Shown: one piece after another, positions 51,218 to 60,033 of the stretch | Layout of the letters: each line of letters begins with the position of its first letter | Position numbering within the stretch: position 1 is the first letter of the stretch | Assembly: GCA_964503455.1 (NCBI GenBank) | Contig: CAZCZR010000001.1 | Span: 1-64,000, forward strand | Source: CAZCZR01 sp964503455 | GTDB taxonomy: Bacteria > Bacillota > Clostridia > UBA1381 | Direction: 5' to 3' | Length of the DNA: 64,000 bases | Notes under the pieces: model-generated | What the model saw: only the letters and a program-made list of their open reading frames with translations | What the model was told of the DNA's origin: nothing | The model's database searches: none | Program-made: the position numbers and the translations under genes

Positions 51218-53036
51218 GATAGATATGGGACGCAAAGGTCCCGGCGGGCCGGGCGCCAGAGGCGCGAAGCCTAAGGAAAAGCCTAAAAATACAGTCGGCA
51301 CCGTAAAACGGCTGCTTGGATATATCACGGGCTATAAAAAGCATCTTACGGTGGCTGTGATATGCGTGTGCGCGAATACGGCTTCGACGCTTACTGCGTC
51401 TTATATGCTGCGTCCGCTTATAAACAAGTTCATAGACCCGACAACGACGGGCGGCCGCGGCGATCCTGCGGGACTTGCAAAAGGACTTGCGGTTATGGCG
51501 CTGGTTTACCTTGTGGGACTTGTAGCAACATACACACAGTCGCGCATAATGATAAGCCTTTCGCAGGGAGTGCTTGCCACTATAAGAAACGATTTGTTTT
51601 CAAAGCTTGAGCGTCTGCCTGTTAGGTACTTTGATCAGAATAATACCGGCGATATAATGAGCCGTTTTACCAACGATGTTGACACCGTGGGCGAGATGCT
51701 CAATAACACACTGCTTGGAATATTTTCCGGCGCGATAACTCTTGTGGGTACGCTTGTCCTGATGATAAAGATGAATATCTGGCTGACGATTGTAACAGTG
51801 GTTATGATACCGGTGTTTGCAAAGGCCGCAGGCTGGATAGCGGGAAGGTCGAGGAAATTTTTCACAGCGCAGCAGGCGGCTCTCGGCGAGGTGAACAGCT
51901 ATATTGAGGAGTCTGTCACAGGGAGCAAGGTCGTAAAGGTGTTCTGCCGCGAGGACAAGTCGGTGGAGGAATTTGCCGAAAGAAACAGTAAGCTTAAGGA
52001 AAACCAGATGAAGGCGCAGTTTGCGGGCGGCATTACGGGACCTGTCATGGGAAACCTGTCACAGCTTAATTATGCGCTTACCGGATGTGTCGGATGTATA
52101 CTGTGTCTTATGGGCAGATTTGACGTTGGCGGACTTACGGTGTTCGTAAACTTTTCAAGACAGTTCTCGCGCCCGATAAACGAGCTTTCCATGCAGCTGA
52201 CAACGATAATGTCGGCGCTTGCGGGAGCCGAGAGAGTATTCGCGGTGATGGATACGGAGCCTGAGGGAGCTGACAGCGAAGATGCTGTGGAAATAGAACA
52301 TATCAAGGGCGATGTAAGGCTTGACAATGTTACCTTTGGCTACGATCCGGGCAGGACGATACTTAAAAACGTGACTATCTGGGCGAAACCCGGTCAGAAG
52401 ATAGCGCTTGTAGGCTCCACCGGCGCCGGAAAGACAACGATAACCAATCTTATAACAAGATTTTATGAAATAGACGAGGGTACAATCACGATAGACGGCG
52501 TGGATATAAAGAAGCTGAAGAAAAAATTTCTGCGCGAAAATATCGCGGTGGTGCTTCAGGACACTCATCTGTTCACGGGTACGGTAATGGAGAATATACG
52601 TTATTCCCGTCCCGATGCTACGGATGAAGAGGTGCGCATGGCGGCGATGACCTCCTGTGCGCATATGTTCATAAAGCATCTTCCCGACGGCTATGACACC
52701 ATGCTTGAGGGCGACGGTGCGAACCTGTCGCAGGGACAGCGTCAGCTATTGAATATTGCCCGCGCGGCTCTTTCAAAGGCGCCCGTACTTATTCTGGACG
52801 AGGCGACAAGCTCCGTTGATACCAAAACTGAAATGCAGATAAACAAGGCGATGGACGCGCTGATGGAGTCGCGCACTACATTCGTTATTGCCCACCGCCT
52901 GTCCACAATACGGAATGCCGATGCTATCATGGTGCTGGAAAACGGCGAGATAATAGAACGCGGCACCCACAGACAGCTTCTGGATATGAAGGGAAGATAT
53001 TACGAGCTTTCCTCAGGATTGAAGGAATTGGACTGA
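51207..53036 (+). CDS. ABC exporter subunit, active-site half (second pair)
   Basis: 609 residues from the ATG at 51207 (AAGGAGG nine nt upstream). A cytoplasmic N-terminus rich in G and P (MPPRIDMGRKGPGGPGARG) precedes six membrane helices. The ATPase domain has Walker A GSTGAGKTT (about 402), LSQGQRQLLNIARAA and an intact LILDEATSSVD. It is paralogous to the gene at 8673 but lacks the 35-residue insert between domains. A GAP1-like gene starts 24 bp downstream on the same strand. Confidence 0.88.
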   Translation: MPPRIDMGRKGPGGPGARGAKPKEKPKNTVGTVKRLLGYITGYKKHLTVAVICVCANTASTLTASYMLRPLINKFIDPTTTGGRGDPAGLAKGLAVMALVYLVGLVATYTQSRIMISLSQGVLATIRNDLFSKLERLPVRYFDQNNTGDIMSRFTNDVDTVGEMLNNTLLGIFSGAITLVGTLVLMIKMNIWLTIVTVVMIPVFAKAAGWIAGRSRKFFTAQQAALGEVNSYIEESVTGSKVVKVFCREDKSVEEFAERNSKLKENQMKAQFAGGITGPVMGNLSQLNYALTGCVGCILCLMGRFDVGGLTVFVNFSRQFSRPINELSMQLTTIMSALAGAERVFAVMDTEPEGADSEDAVEIEHIKGDVRLDNVTFGYDPGRTILKNVTIWAKPGQKIALVGSTGAGKTTITNLITRFYEIDEGTITIDGVDIKKLKKKFLRENIAVVLQDTHLFTGTVMENIRYSRPDATDEEVRMAAMTSCAHMFIKHLPDGYDTMLEGDGANLSQGQRQLLNIARAALSKAPVLILDEATSSVDTKTEMQINKAMDALMESRTTFVIAHRLSTIRNADAIMVLENGEIIERGTHRQLLDMKGRYYELSSGLKELD

Positions 53037-53060
53037 TATGATATGAAAGGAGTGCAGTAG

Positions 53061-55199
53061 TTGAGTAAAATACAGCAGCTGATATACACCTCCGTAAAAA
53101 GCTCTTTATCCGATGTGGAAAAGGGACTTATAAATCAAGCCGGCTTTCGGGTATACTCATGCTCGGAGGGGCTTGAAAAGGAGGACATCGCAGAGATAGT
53201 TAAGTATACAAGCTATCGTTTGCCGCGCGGCTGCAGCACCGGCTATTCGATGAAGGTCTTTGACCCGTCGGTGCCGGAGCTGTTTCCGAAAACCTTCCGC
53301 GCTTTCACTCTGCCGAACGGGCGCAGCGTGGCAATGCAGAGCGTTTATTCGGGCTATGATTTTGAGGGAAATCCCGGAAACTTCTTTGCCCACGCCTTCA
53401 TATTCGATGATGAAAGCGTAAATCCGGCTGAATATTTCGGATCGCCGGATTTCAAAACATATCTCACCGAAGCCGAGTATGACAAGCCGATAGTTACATA
53501 TCTGCCGGAGCTTGACGAGGTGAAAAAGCAGGAGGATTTGTGGGAAAAGGTTGACGCTTTTGTCGATAAGCATACGGAAGAATTTATGTATGTGTTTGCC
53601 CACGCGATGGCAGTTCTTGAAAGCATGACGAAAAAGCATCTCAATCTTGTGTGTTCCACGCAGGAGGAAAGCGAGCTTTATCTGCTTGCCATAAAGCGGT
53701 ATCTGCCGCCGACGATTAAAGAGGGAACAGGTGTTTCCACATATAATATATTCCTTCCGTCAGAGAAGCAGACCGCGATAACCTTTAACGCTACGGTTAA
53801 AGGAATGAATAATATCACCGAAAAATCCTTGGCGTCGCATCCGTACTGTGAGCAGATAGACATGGAATCGACCGATTTTTCGCACAGCATTATCCCTCCG
53901 GTTTTCGATATACCAAAAGAGAAGCTTTTCGAGTATTACGGAAAGTACAATATCACGAGCGTGATGCAGCTGAAAACATGGCTTAAGACATTTGAGCCTG
54001 CCGGCGGAGGCGTTACGGCGAAGCTTGACGCGCTGAAAAATATCTGCGGCGACGAGATGTACAAGGAAAGAGTCGAGGAGCTTTACAATGCGGACGCTAA
54101 GGAGGATATAAGCGGTATATATTTCGAGCTTATATCGAGTATGTTTGCCAATATCACGCTTTTCCCCGACAAAGAAAACGAGATTATAAAGGATTATCTT
54201 ATTTGCGGCATTGAAAATATATGCATGGGTGAGGACTGCAATCTCGAAAATGTGTACAAGCAGATAGCAACTCCGCAGGAAGCGGCAAAGACAACGATCG
54301 GATATCTTTCGGCGATAATGGATATAATATCTGTCAACTATGACACGCTGACGGATAAAAAGGCACTCCTGATTTTAAGACTGTTGGCAGTCATAAAACA
54401 AATGGCAAATATCGGAAGCTGGAAAGAGATGTTTTCGGACAACAGGGAGTATATGTCTCTCTTTGTTGAGATGACAGCTAATTCAGTCATCGGTACCAAG
54501 GGCAAGCTGAGTCTTACCGCGCCTGTTATATGGACGAAGGAAGAGTTTGCCGAGGCTGTAGCGTATATACTGTCCTCCACCTCCGATGAAAGGATCATCG
54601 CGCTTTGCGAAAAGTATATCAGCGACAACCGCTCGATAGACTGGGACAGCTTTGGTGTAAAGATAACGGAGCGCGAAAAGTCAGACGAAGAAAAGCTTGA
54701 CGATTTAAGGAGCGTAAAGTACCTTCTTTCAAAGGTGGGTTACGTACCGTACAGCGGAGGCTCATACTCCGATATTAAGAAGGAAGTCATAACTGATATG
54801 ACGGACAATAAAAATCCGCTTCTTCTGTCAAGACTGTTGTGGGCGTATTATGAATGGGCAAGCTGCGGAGGCAGACCGCAGGAAGCGCAGAAAGAAGCTG
54901 AAAAAGTCAGAGAGCTTTTGTGCATTATGCGCGAGACCGAGCCGGGATGCTATAACTTTATCATACCGAAGCTTGCGCTGGAGATACTTAACACATACAG
55001 TCATTTTCACGAGCTAATGATAAACACAGACACCATGCCGCCATCTTTCTGGGAATGGTTTCTGATCGGATATAAAAACGCAGAAGGCAATATAGATATA
55101 AGAACGGTATATCAGCGGGTATACACTTCCAACAAAAGCAAGATGCTGAGGATACCGGCAAGAAGCAGATTGAGAAAAGAATTTCGTAATATCGAATAG
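53061..55199 (+). CDS. GAP1-like protein (GTPase-associated protein 1 family)
   Basis: 712 residues from a TTG at 53061 (AAAGGAGTG upstream). The first 120 residues, beginning KIQQLIYTSVKS and continuing GFRVYSCSEGL, YRLPRGCSTGYSM and GNFFAHAFIFDDES, look like the GAP1-N2 domain of proteins described with GTPase-centred systems of proposed conflict or stress function. The remaining 560 residues are mostly helical, without signal peptide or membrane span, and would correspond to the GAP1 middle and C-terminal regions. The usual TRAFAC or double-GTPase partner is not in this window. A membrane protein follows after 18 bp. The family call is from memory of the N-terminal pattern. No catalytic motif seen. 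Confidence 0.55.
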   Translation: MSKIQQLIYTSVKSSLSDVEKGLINQAGFRVYSCSEGLEKEDIAEIVKYTSYRLPRGCSTGYSMKVFDPSVPELFPKTFRAFTLPNGRSVAMQSVYSGYDFEGNPGNFFAHAFIFDDESVNPAEYFGSPDFKTYLTEAEYDKPIVTYLPELDEVKKQEDLWEKVDAFVDKHTEEFMYVFAHAMAVLESMTKKHLNLVCSTQEESELYLLAIKRYLPPTIKEGTGVSTYNIFLPSEKQTAITFNATVKGMNNITEKSLASHPYCEQIDMESTDFSHSIIPPVFDIPKEKLFEYYGKYNITSVMQLKTWLKTFEPAGGGVTAKLDALKNICGDEMYKERVEELYNADAKEDISGIYFELISSMFANITLFPDKENEIIKDYLICGIENICMGEDCNLENVYKQIATPQEAAKTTIGYLSAIMDIISVNYDTLTDKKALLILRLLAVIKQMANIGSWKEMFSDNREYMSLFVEMTANSVIGTKGKLSLTAPVIWTKEEFAEAVAYILSSTSDERIIALCEKYISDNRSIDWDSFGVKITEREKSDEEKLDDLRSVKYLLSKVGYVPYSGGSYSDIKKEVITDMTDNKNPLLLSRLLWAYYEWASCGGRPQEAQKEAEKVRELLCIMRETEPGCYNFIIPKLALEILNTYSHFHELMINTDTMPPSFWEWFLIGYKNAEGNIDIRTVYQRVYTSNKSKMLRIPARSRLRKEFRNIE

Positions 55200-55217
55200 A
55201 AAATAAGGAGTGAGACC

Positions 55218-56117
55218 ATGAATAAACTGATAAGAAAAGCGGCGGCAGTGTTGGCAATGTGTACTATTATAGCCGCTAACGCCGTTGTATTTACCTCAAG
55301 CGTGTCAGCCGCGCCGACAACGATCACAATAAACGGAGCCACATCAAAGCCGACAGCCTCTGCAAAACCCGACTCTACCTCAAGTCCGACAGCATCGGCA
55401 AAGCCGGGGTCCACATCAAAGCCGACAGCCTCTGCAAAACCCGACTCTACTTCAAAGCCCTCATCGGGCAGCGAAGATTCTGAGTCAACGGATGAGCCGG
55501 AGGAAACCTCGGCTCCCATACAGACGATAGCTCCGGCAGCTACACAGCAGCCGGAAAAAGCCGGATTTTTTGGAACAAAAGTGTCACGCGGCGGCCTTTT
55601 CGGCTGGAGCATATTCATTATTATAGTAAACGCGCTGCTGAGTTTCATGATCGCAAACCGTTTCTACAGGCTTTCAAAGAAGGATAACCGTATACAAGCT
55701 GAGATAAGAGCGCTCAGACGTGACATAGATGAAAAAATGGTGGCGGGTATTCCTCCGTTTTCTGAAAAAGCGACGGGCATATCAGATACCAACCCGGATT
55801 ATTCAAGAGGCACAAAGTCAATAAAGGTAACTCTTGACGATGACAGAATACCTGACGAAGCGCGCGATATACTGGCAAAGTGGGGAGCGCAGATAGCGGC
55901 ATCTGAACAGCCGGAGCAGTCCGAGCAGCAGGACAGTCCTGCTTTGCGTGACAGGGATATCACCCGTGAGATGCGAATATCAAGAAACGCTTCGCGCACA
56001 CAAAACAGAAAGCGCCCCGCAAAAGATGACGCTGACGATGAACCCGCATCTCAGGCAGGCGGAGCAAAGAAAAAGCTGAAAGATTTGATAGACGATATTT
56101 TCCCGTTCGGCGAATAA
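55218..56117 (+). CDS. Membrane protein with Thr/Ser/Pro repeats
   Basis: 299 residues. A signal-type N-terminus (KAAAVLAMCTIIAANAVVF, about 6-24) is followed by 12-residue repeats of the kind TSKPTASAKPDS (about 41-80), an acidic linker, a transmembrane helix (LFGWSIFIIIVNALLSFMIA, about 132-151) and a charged cytoplasmic part (about 155-299) rich in D, E, K and Q with a DDIFPFGE tail. Topology: outside repeat stalk, inside tail, if the N-terminus is cleaved. The gene follows the GAP1-like gene by 18 bp with AAGGAGTG and is probably its operon partner. Function unknown. Confidence 0.65.
   Translation: MNKLIRKAAAVLAMCTIIAANAVVFTSSVSAAPTTITINGATSKPTASAKPDSTSSPTASAKPGSTSKPTASAKPDSTSKPSSGSEDSESTDEPEETSAPIQTIAPAATQQPEKAGFFGTKVSRGGLFGWSIFIIIVNALLSFMIANRFYRLSKKDNRIQAEIRALRRDIDEKMVAGIPPFSEKATGISDTNPDYSRGTKSIKVTLDDDRIPDEARDILAKWGAQIAASEQPEQSEQQDSPALRDRDITREMRISRNASRTQNRKRPAKDDADDEPASQAGGAKKKLKDLIDDIFPFGE
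55339..55450 (+). repeat. 72-bp period tandem repeat in the membrane protein gene
   Basis: A run of 40 identical bases starting CCACATCAAAGCCGACAGCC occurs at 55339 and again at 55411. It encodes two 12-residue Thr/Ser/Pro/Lys units per period. Confidence 0.9.
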
Positions 56118-56132
56118 TGTCGTTTGCCCGAA

Positions 56133-56164
56133 GAACACCGTGCCTATGCGCTGCGGTGCTCTTT
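56133..56164 (+). terminator. Possible terminator after the membrane protein gene
   Basis: GAACACCG (56133-56140) and CGGTGCTC (56154-56161) pair with one mismatch, followed by TTT only. The rest of the 184-bp gap up to 56301 is AT-rich without a clear promoter. Confidence 0.35.
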
Positions 56165-56301
56165 GCGTTAAGATATATGAAATTGGACGGGTTCTCTATA
56201 TCATATTTTATCGAGCTTATTCGATTTTTCGTTTTACATTTGACTACATTATTCGATACAGATTACTTAATGCAAATCATATATGAAAGGACGGCGGGTT
56301 T

Positions 56302-57357
56302 ATGAATTATGAACGTTCCTGCGGCGCAGTGGTATACAGGACAGAGAACGGAAAAAGGCAATATCTTGTGATATTCAATAAAAAAGGCAGTGCCGAAGGA
56401 CATTGGGGATTTCCAAAGGGACACGTTGAGCCGGGCGAAAGTGACCTTGACACGGCAAAGCGCGAGATAAAGGAGGAAACAGGTCTTTCGGTGAGGTTTG
56501 AGCCGTTTTTCAAACGTGTGTCGCACTACTCTCCGAGACCTGAAACAGAAAAAGACAGCGTATATTTTGCAGCGCGCGCTCTTGACGGAGAGGTTACGAT
56601 ACAGCAGTCGGAGCTTGCCGGGTATGAATGGCTTGAAGCAGAGGATGCTTTTCGCCGCATAACTTACAAGGCGGACGCCCATATACTTGAAGCAGCGGAT
56701 AAATTTCTTGATAAAATGGAAAGGATAACAACGGTAATTTTCGACATGGACGGCGTTATCACCGACAGCGAAATTGTTCATTACCGTTCGCTGTTAAAGG
56801 TTCTTGCTGAGTACGGCAAGGCAATCGACTATGACAGCTATGCGCGTTTCGTGGGTTCCACAAACGAATATATGTGGAATACAATAATCGCCGAACAGTC
56901 TCTTGACGCGGATGCGGAGGAACTTACAAAAAAGTCTTTTTCGTATACCGATGAGGAGATCGCACAAAACGGTCATCCGCCGGTAAAGGGCGCGGCGGAG
57001 CTTATAAAAGAGCTTTTTAAAAGAGGCTACACGCTTGCCGTGGCATCCTCGTCACCGATGACATCTATAGAGAAAGTTACGGAATATTTTGGTGTACGCA
57101 GCTGCTTTGAAAAGCTTGTGACCGGCGAGGATGTAAAAAATCCCAAGCCCGCGCCCGATGTGTTTTTAAAGGCAGCTTTGCAGCTTGACAAAAAGCCGGA
57201 GGAATGTCTGGTTATAGAGGACTCCGAAAACGGCGTAAACGCCGCTGTCGCAGCCGGAATGATGTGCATCGGGCTTATCAATCCAAGCTCCGGCAGACAA
57301 GATCTGTCAAATGCGGATTATAAGGTCGGCGTAGGTTTTTATATGAGTGATCTTTAA
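56302..57357 (+). CDS. Nudix hydrolase-HAD phosphatase fusion protein
   Basis: 351 residues. Residues 1-138 are a Nudix domain with a complete box (G40, E46, R54-E55, E58-E59, G61), opening RSCGAVVYRTENGKRQYLVI as in bis(5'-nucleosyl)-tetraphosphatase-like proteins. Residues 142-351 are a HAD superfamily phosphatase of the beta-phosphoglucomutase/phosphoglycolate type: nucleophile D148 and D150 in TVIFDMDGVITDSE, ASSSPMTS (motif II), K in KNPKPAPDVF and the acidic motif VIEDSENGVNAAVAAGM. One frame without a stop joins them. Both cut phosphate bonds of nucleotides or sugars; a two-step sequence is an inference. Confidence 0.9.
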   Translation: MNYERSCGAVVYRTENGKRQYLVIFNKKGSAEGHWGFPKGHVEPGESDLDTAKREIKEETGLSVRFEPFFKRVSHYSPRPETEKDSVYFAARALDGEVTIQQSELAGYEWLEAEDAFRRITYKADAHILEAADKFLDKMERITTVIFDMDGVITDSEIVHYRSLLKVLAEYGKAIDYDSYARFVGSTNEYMWNTIIAEQSLDADAEELTKKSFSYTDEEIAQNGHPPVKGAAELIKELFKRGYTLAVASSSPMTSIEKVTEYFGVRSCFEKLVTGEDVKNPKPAPDVFLKAALQLDKKPEECLVIEDSENGVNAAVAAGMMCIGLINPSSGRQDLSNADYKVGVGFYMSDL

Positions 57358-57377
57358 ATATGAAAGGAAGTTTAGAA

Positions 57378-58448
57378 ATGACAAAAATAGATATTATATC
57401 GGGTTTTCTCGGTGCGGGCAAGACTACACTTATAAAGAAACTGCTTGAAGAAGCGCTTAAAGGAGAAAAGGTGGTGCTTCTTGAAAACGAATTTGGCGAG
57501 ATTGGTATAGACGGCGGCTTTATGAAAGACTCCGGCATTGAAATAACGGAAATGAATTCCGGCTGCATATGCTGTTCGCTCGTAGGCGATTTCGAAACCG
57601 CATTGGGTGAGCTTTTGCACAAGTTCTCTCCCGACAGGATCATCATTGAGCCTTCCGGAGTAGGAAAGCTGTCGGATATAGTAAAAGCCGTTGAGAACGC
57701 CGGCGCGGCAAACGGAGGTATTATAATCAATTCAAAGACCGCCGTTGCGGACGCGTCAAAGTGTAAAATGTACATGACAAACTTCGGCGAGTTTTACAAC
57801 GATCAAATAGAAGCGGCGGACTCGGTGATTTTGAGCAGAACGGGCAGCATAAATGAAGATAAGCTTGACAAATGCGTTGAGATGATACGTACTCATAATG
57901 CTGACGCGCCTATTGTGACAACTCCGTGGGAGGAGATCAGCGGAGTTAAACTGCTTGAGGTAATGGAGGGCGCTGCGCCTTCTCTTGAAATAGAACTGCG
58001 TGAGGAGCATGAACATCACCACGGGCATCACCATGAGCATGAACATGAACATGAGCATGAACACGAACATGAACATGAACACGAGCATCATCACGAGCAT
58101 GAGCATGACGAGGACTGTACCTGCGGCTGCCATGATCATCATGACCACGAGCATCATCAGCATCATCACGCGGATGATATATTTACGAGCGTAGGCATAG
58201 AAACTCACAGAAAGTTCACCGAAAACGGTATAAACGATATACTTTCCAAATTGTCGGACAGCGAAAAATACGGTATGGTGCTTCGTGCAAAGGGTATCAT
58301 TCCCGCTTCCGAGGGGGAGTGGATACACTTCGATTATGTGCCGGGCGAAACGGATATTCGCAGGGGAAGCGCGGACTATACAGGCAGACTGTGCATTATA
58401 GGAACAAAGCTTAACGAAGCCGCTTTAAAGGAGCTGTTTACAAAATGA
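57378..58448 (+). CDS. COG0523 (CobW/G3E) GTPase with His-rich metal-binding stretch
   Basis: 356 residues from the ATG at 57378 (AAAGGAAG upstream). Walker A GFLGAGKTT (about 9-17), metal-binding NSGCICCSLVGDF (CxCC) and IIEPSGVGKLSD (Walker B region). The NKxD place reads LSRTGSINEDKLDK, a variant. From about residue 210 to 265 lies a stretch with some 29 histidines in a HEHE pattern, plus CTCGCH. COG0523 proteins are metallochaperones or insertases, often for zinc or nickel under shortage; the His stretch should bind several metal ions. The C-terminal CobW domain (about 268-356) follows. The next gene, also G3E, overlaps the stop. Confidence 0.9.
   Translation: MTKIDIISGFLGAGKTTLIKKLLEEALKGEKVVLLENEFGEIGIDGGFMKDSGIEITEMNSGCICCSLVGDFETALGELLHKFSPDRIIIEPSGVGKLSDIVKAVENAGAANGGIIINSKTAVADASKCKMYMTNFGEFYNDQIEAADSVILSRTGSINEDKLDKCVEMIRTHNADAPIVTTPWEEISGVKLLEVMEGAAPSLEIELREEHEHHHGHHHEHEHEHEHEHEHEHEHEHHHEHEHDEDCTCGCHDHHDHEHHQHHHADDIFTSVGIETHRKFTENGINDILSKLSDSEKYGMVLRAKGIIPASEGEWIHFDYVPGETDIRRGSADYTGRLCIIGTKLNEAALKELFTK
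58005..58170 (+). repeat. Hexanucleotide-like CAY-GAR repeat encoding a His/Glu stretch
   Basis: Repeats of CATGAA/CATGAG, with CAC variants, encode HEHEHE in the COG0523 gene. Such a tract may vary in length by slipped pairing. Confidence 0.85.
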
Positions 58449-59407
58449 ATGTCATGAGAACAGAGGTCCCCATATATATGGTCACCGGCTTTCTTGAAAG
58501 CGGAAAGACAACCTTTATAAAGGAAGTCATAGACGAGGGTAATTTCAACACTGATTCGGGCCCTGTGCTTGTGATCGTCACCGAGGAAGGCGAAGAAGAG
58601 TACGATAAGGATTTCTGTGAGGAAAACAAGGTAGTCGCGGCAAATGTTTCAAGCCTTGAAGAGCTTCAGGGCGGTATGCTGACGCGCCTAAACCGTGAGC
58701 ATCATCCGGCGGCAGTCGTTATAGAGTATAACGGAATGTGGGATCCGGAGGAGCTTTTCAAAAGCAGAAAACCGAAGAGCTGGCATCTTGTGGAAATGAT
58801 TTCCCTGCTTGATGCCACGACGTACAATATGTATATGGCGAATATGCGGTCTATAATAACACGGTTTATCAATATAACCGATCTTACCGTTATAAACCGC
58901 TGCCCCGATGGGATGGACAAAATGTCAGTGAGAAGGGTGCTTCGCGCGGTGAATCCGCGTATGCAGATAGTGTTCGAGAATCTTGACGGCACCACCGATG
59001 ACGGAAGGGGCGACGGTGAGCTTCCATATGATCTTGACTCGGATCTAATCGAGGTTGCCGAAGAGGATTATGGCATTTTCTACGTAGAAACCATGGACAA
59101 TCCCGAAAGATATGACGGTAAGCGCGTAAAGATAAGCGGTACGGGACTTAAGAACTCAAAAATGCCGAGAGGCAAATTTGTACTTGCAAGACCTGCTATG
59201 ACCTGCTGCGCCGATGATGTGGCTTTGGCGGGATTTTTGTGCGTGTACAAAGACGCGGAAAAAGTGCGTCATAAGGACTGGATAAGCGTGACCGCCAAGC
59301 TTAAATTCGAGTACAGCGACATAATGGAAACTGACGGCATAGTGTTTTATGTCGAAAAGACAGAACCCGCCAAAAAGCCTGAGGATGATATGGTCTACTT
59401 CAATTGA
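58445..59407 (+). CDS. G3E GTPase fused to a YcgQ/DUF1980-type domain
   Basis: 320 residues. The N-terminal GTPase (about 9-195) has Walker A GFLESGKTT and VINRCPDGMD in place of NKxD, and lacks the CxCC metal motif of its neighbour. The C-terminal 110 residues, from YDGKRVKISGTGLKNS to MTCCADDVALAGFLCVY, match the soluble end of the TIGR03943/YcgQ family (DUF1980), which is found with COG0701 permeases and CobW-type GTPases in metal homeostasis loci. The ATG overlaps the stop of the preceding COG0523 gene. A role as partner in metal handling is inferred. No permease gene is adjacent. Confidence 0.75.
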   Translation: MNVMRTEVPIYMVTGFLESGKTTFIKEVIDEGNFNTDSGPVLVIVTEEGEEEYDKDFCEENKVVAANVSSLEELQGGMLTRLNREHHPAAVVIEYNGMWDPEELFKSRKPKSWHLVEMISLLDATTYNMYMANMRSIITRFINITDLTVINRCPDGMDKMSVRRVLRAVNPRMQIVFENLDGTTDDGRGDGELPYDLDSDLIEVAEEDYGIFYVETMDNPERYDGKRVKISGTGLKNSKMPRGKFVLARPAMTCCADDVALAGFLCVYKDAEKVRHKDWISVTAKLKFEYSDIMETDGIVFYVEKTEPAKKPEDDMVYFN

Positions 59408-59427
59408 CCCGCAAAAAGGAACACAGT

Positions 59428-59913
59428 ATGAAGCTTATAGTAAATGTAAATAAAAACTGGGGAATAGGCGCAAACGGAGATCTGCTGTGCCATATACCGG
59501 AGGATATGAAGTTCTTTCGGGAAACTACAAAAAACTCTGTTGTTATAATGGGCAGAAAAACTCTTGATTCTTTCCCCGGCGGGAAGCCTCTTAAAAACAG
59601 AACAAATATTGTTCTTACGCGAAATGAGAATTTTTCAAGAGATGGCGTTGAAGTGTATCCGGATAAGGAAAGCGTTCTTAGGCGCGTAGCGGACGAGGAC
59701 AACGTGTTTGTCATAGGCGGCGGCGAAATATACAGGATGTTTTTAGACGACTGCGATACCGCATATGTCACAAAGACGGATGATACGCGTTCGGCGGACA
59801 TATATTTCCCTGACCTTGACAGCGAGGACGGCTGGAGGTGCGTATATACCTCCGAGGAAAAGTATTCTTGCGGAATGAGATTCGTTTTTACTACTTATAA
59901 AAAAATGAAATAA
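59428..59913 (+). CDS. folA: Dihydrofolate reductase
   Basis: 161 residues from the ATG at 59428 (AAAAGGA upstream). Marks: MKLIVNVNKNWGIGANGDLL, HIPEDMKFFRETTKNSVVIMG, GRKTLDSFPGGKPLKNRTNIV and FVIGGGEIYRMFL. It reduces dihydrofolate to tetrahydrofolate and is the trimethoprim target. The catalytic acidic residue is E or D in the PEDMKFF run. It lies 20 bp after the second G3E gene, so it is probably in the same transcript, an unusual combination. Confidence 0.95.
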   Translation: MKLIVNVNKNWGIGANGDLLCHIPEDMKFFRETTKNSVVIMGRKTLDSFPGGKPLKNRTNIVLTRNENFSRDGVEVYPDKESVLRRVADEDNVFVIGGGEIYRMFLDDCDTAYVTKTDDTRSADIYFPDLDSEDGWRCVYTSEEKYSCGMRFVFTTYKKMK

Positions 59914-59959
59914 ACATCAGATAAAATATACAAAAAAACAAAAAATTGCGGAAAAGCTA

Positions 59960-59988
59960 TTGACTATATGCAAAAAATAGGGTAAAAT
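59960..59988 (+). promoter_or_regulatory. Sigma-A promoter of galT
   Basis: TTGACT (59960-59965), a 17-bp spacer and TAAAAT (59983-59988), 45 bp before the galT ATG. Confidence 0.65.
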
Positions 59989-60033
59989 TATTATATAAAT
60001 AATTTTATGCCCGCATTAAAGGAGGAAATATAT

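Noticed and set aside
55339..55450. Regular repeats considered as a CRISPR array
   Set aside because: Repeats are directly adjacent, in frame, and encode a Thr/Ser/Pro/Lys stalk; no spacers of unique sequence and no cas genes.
58005..58170. CAT/GAR repeats considered as a separate element
   Set aside because: They are coding and give the His-rich part of a COG0523 GTPase.
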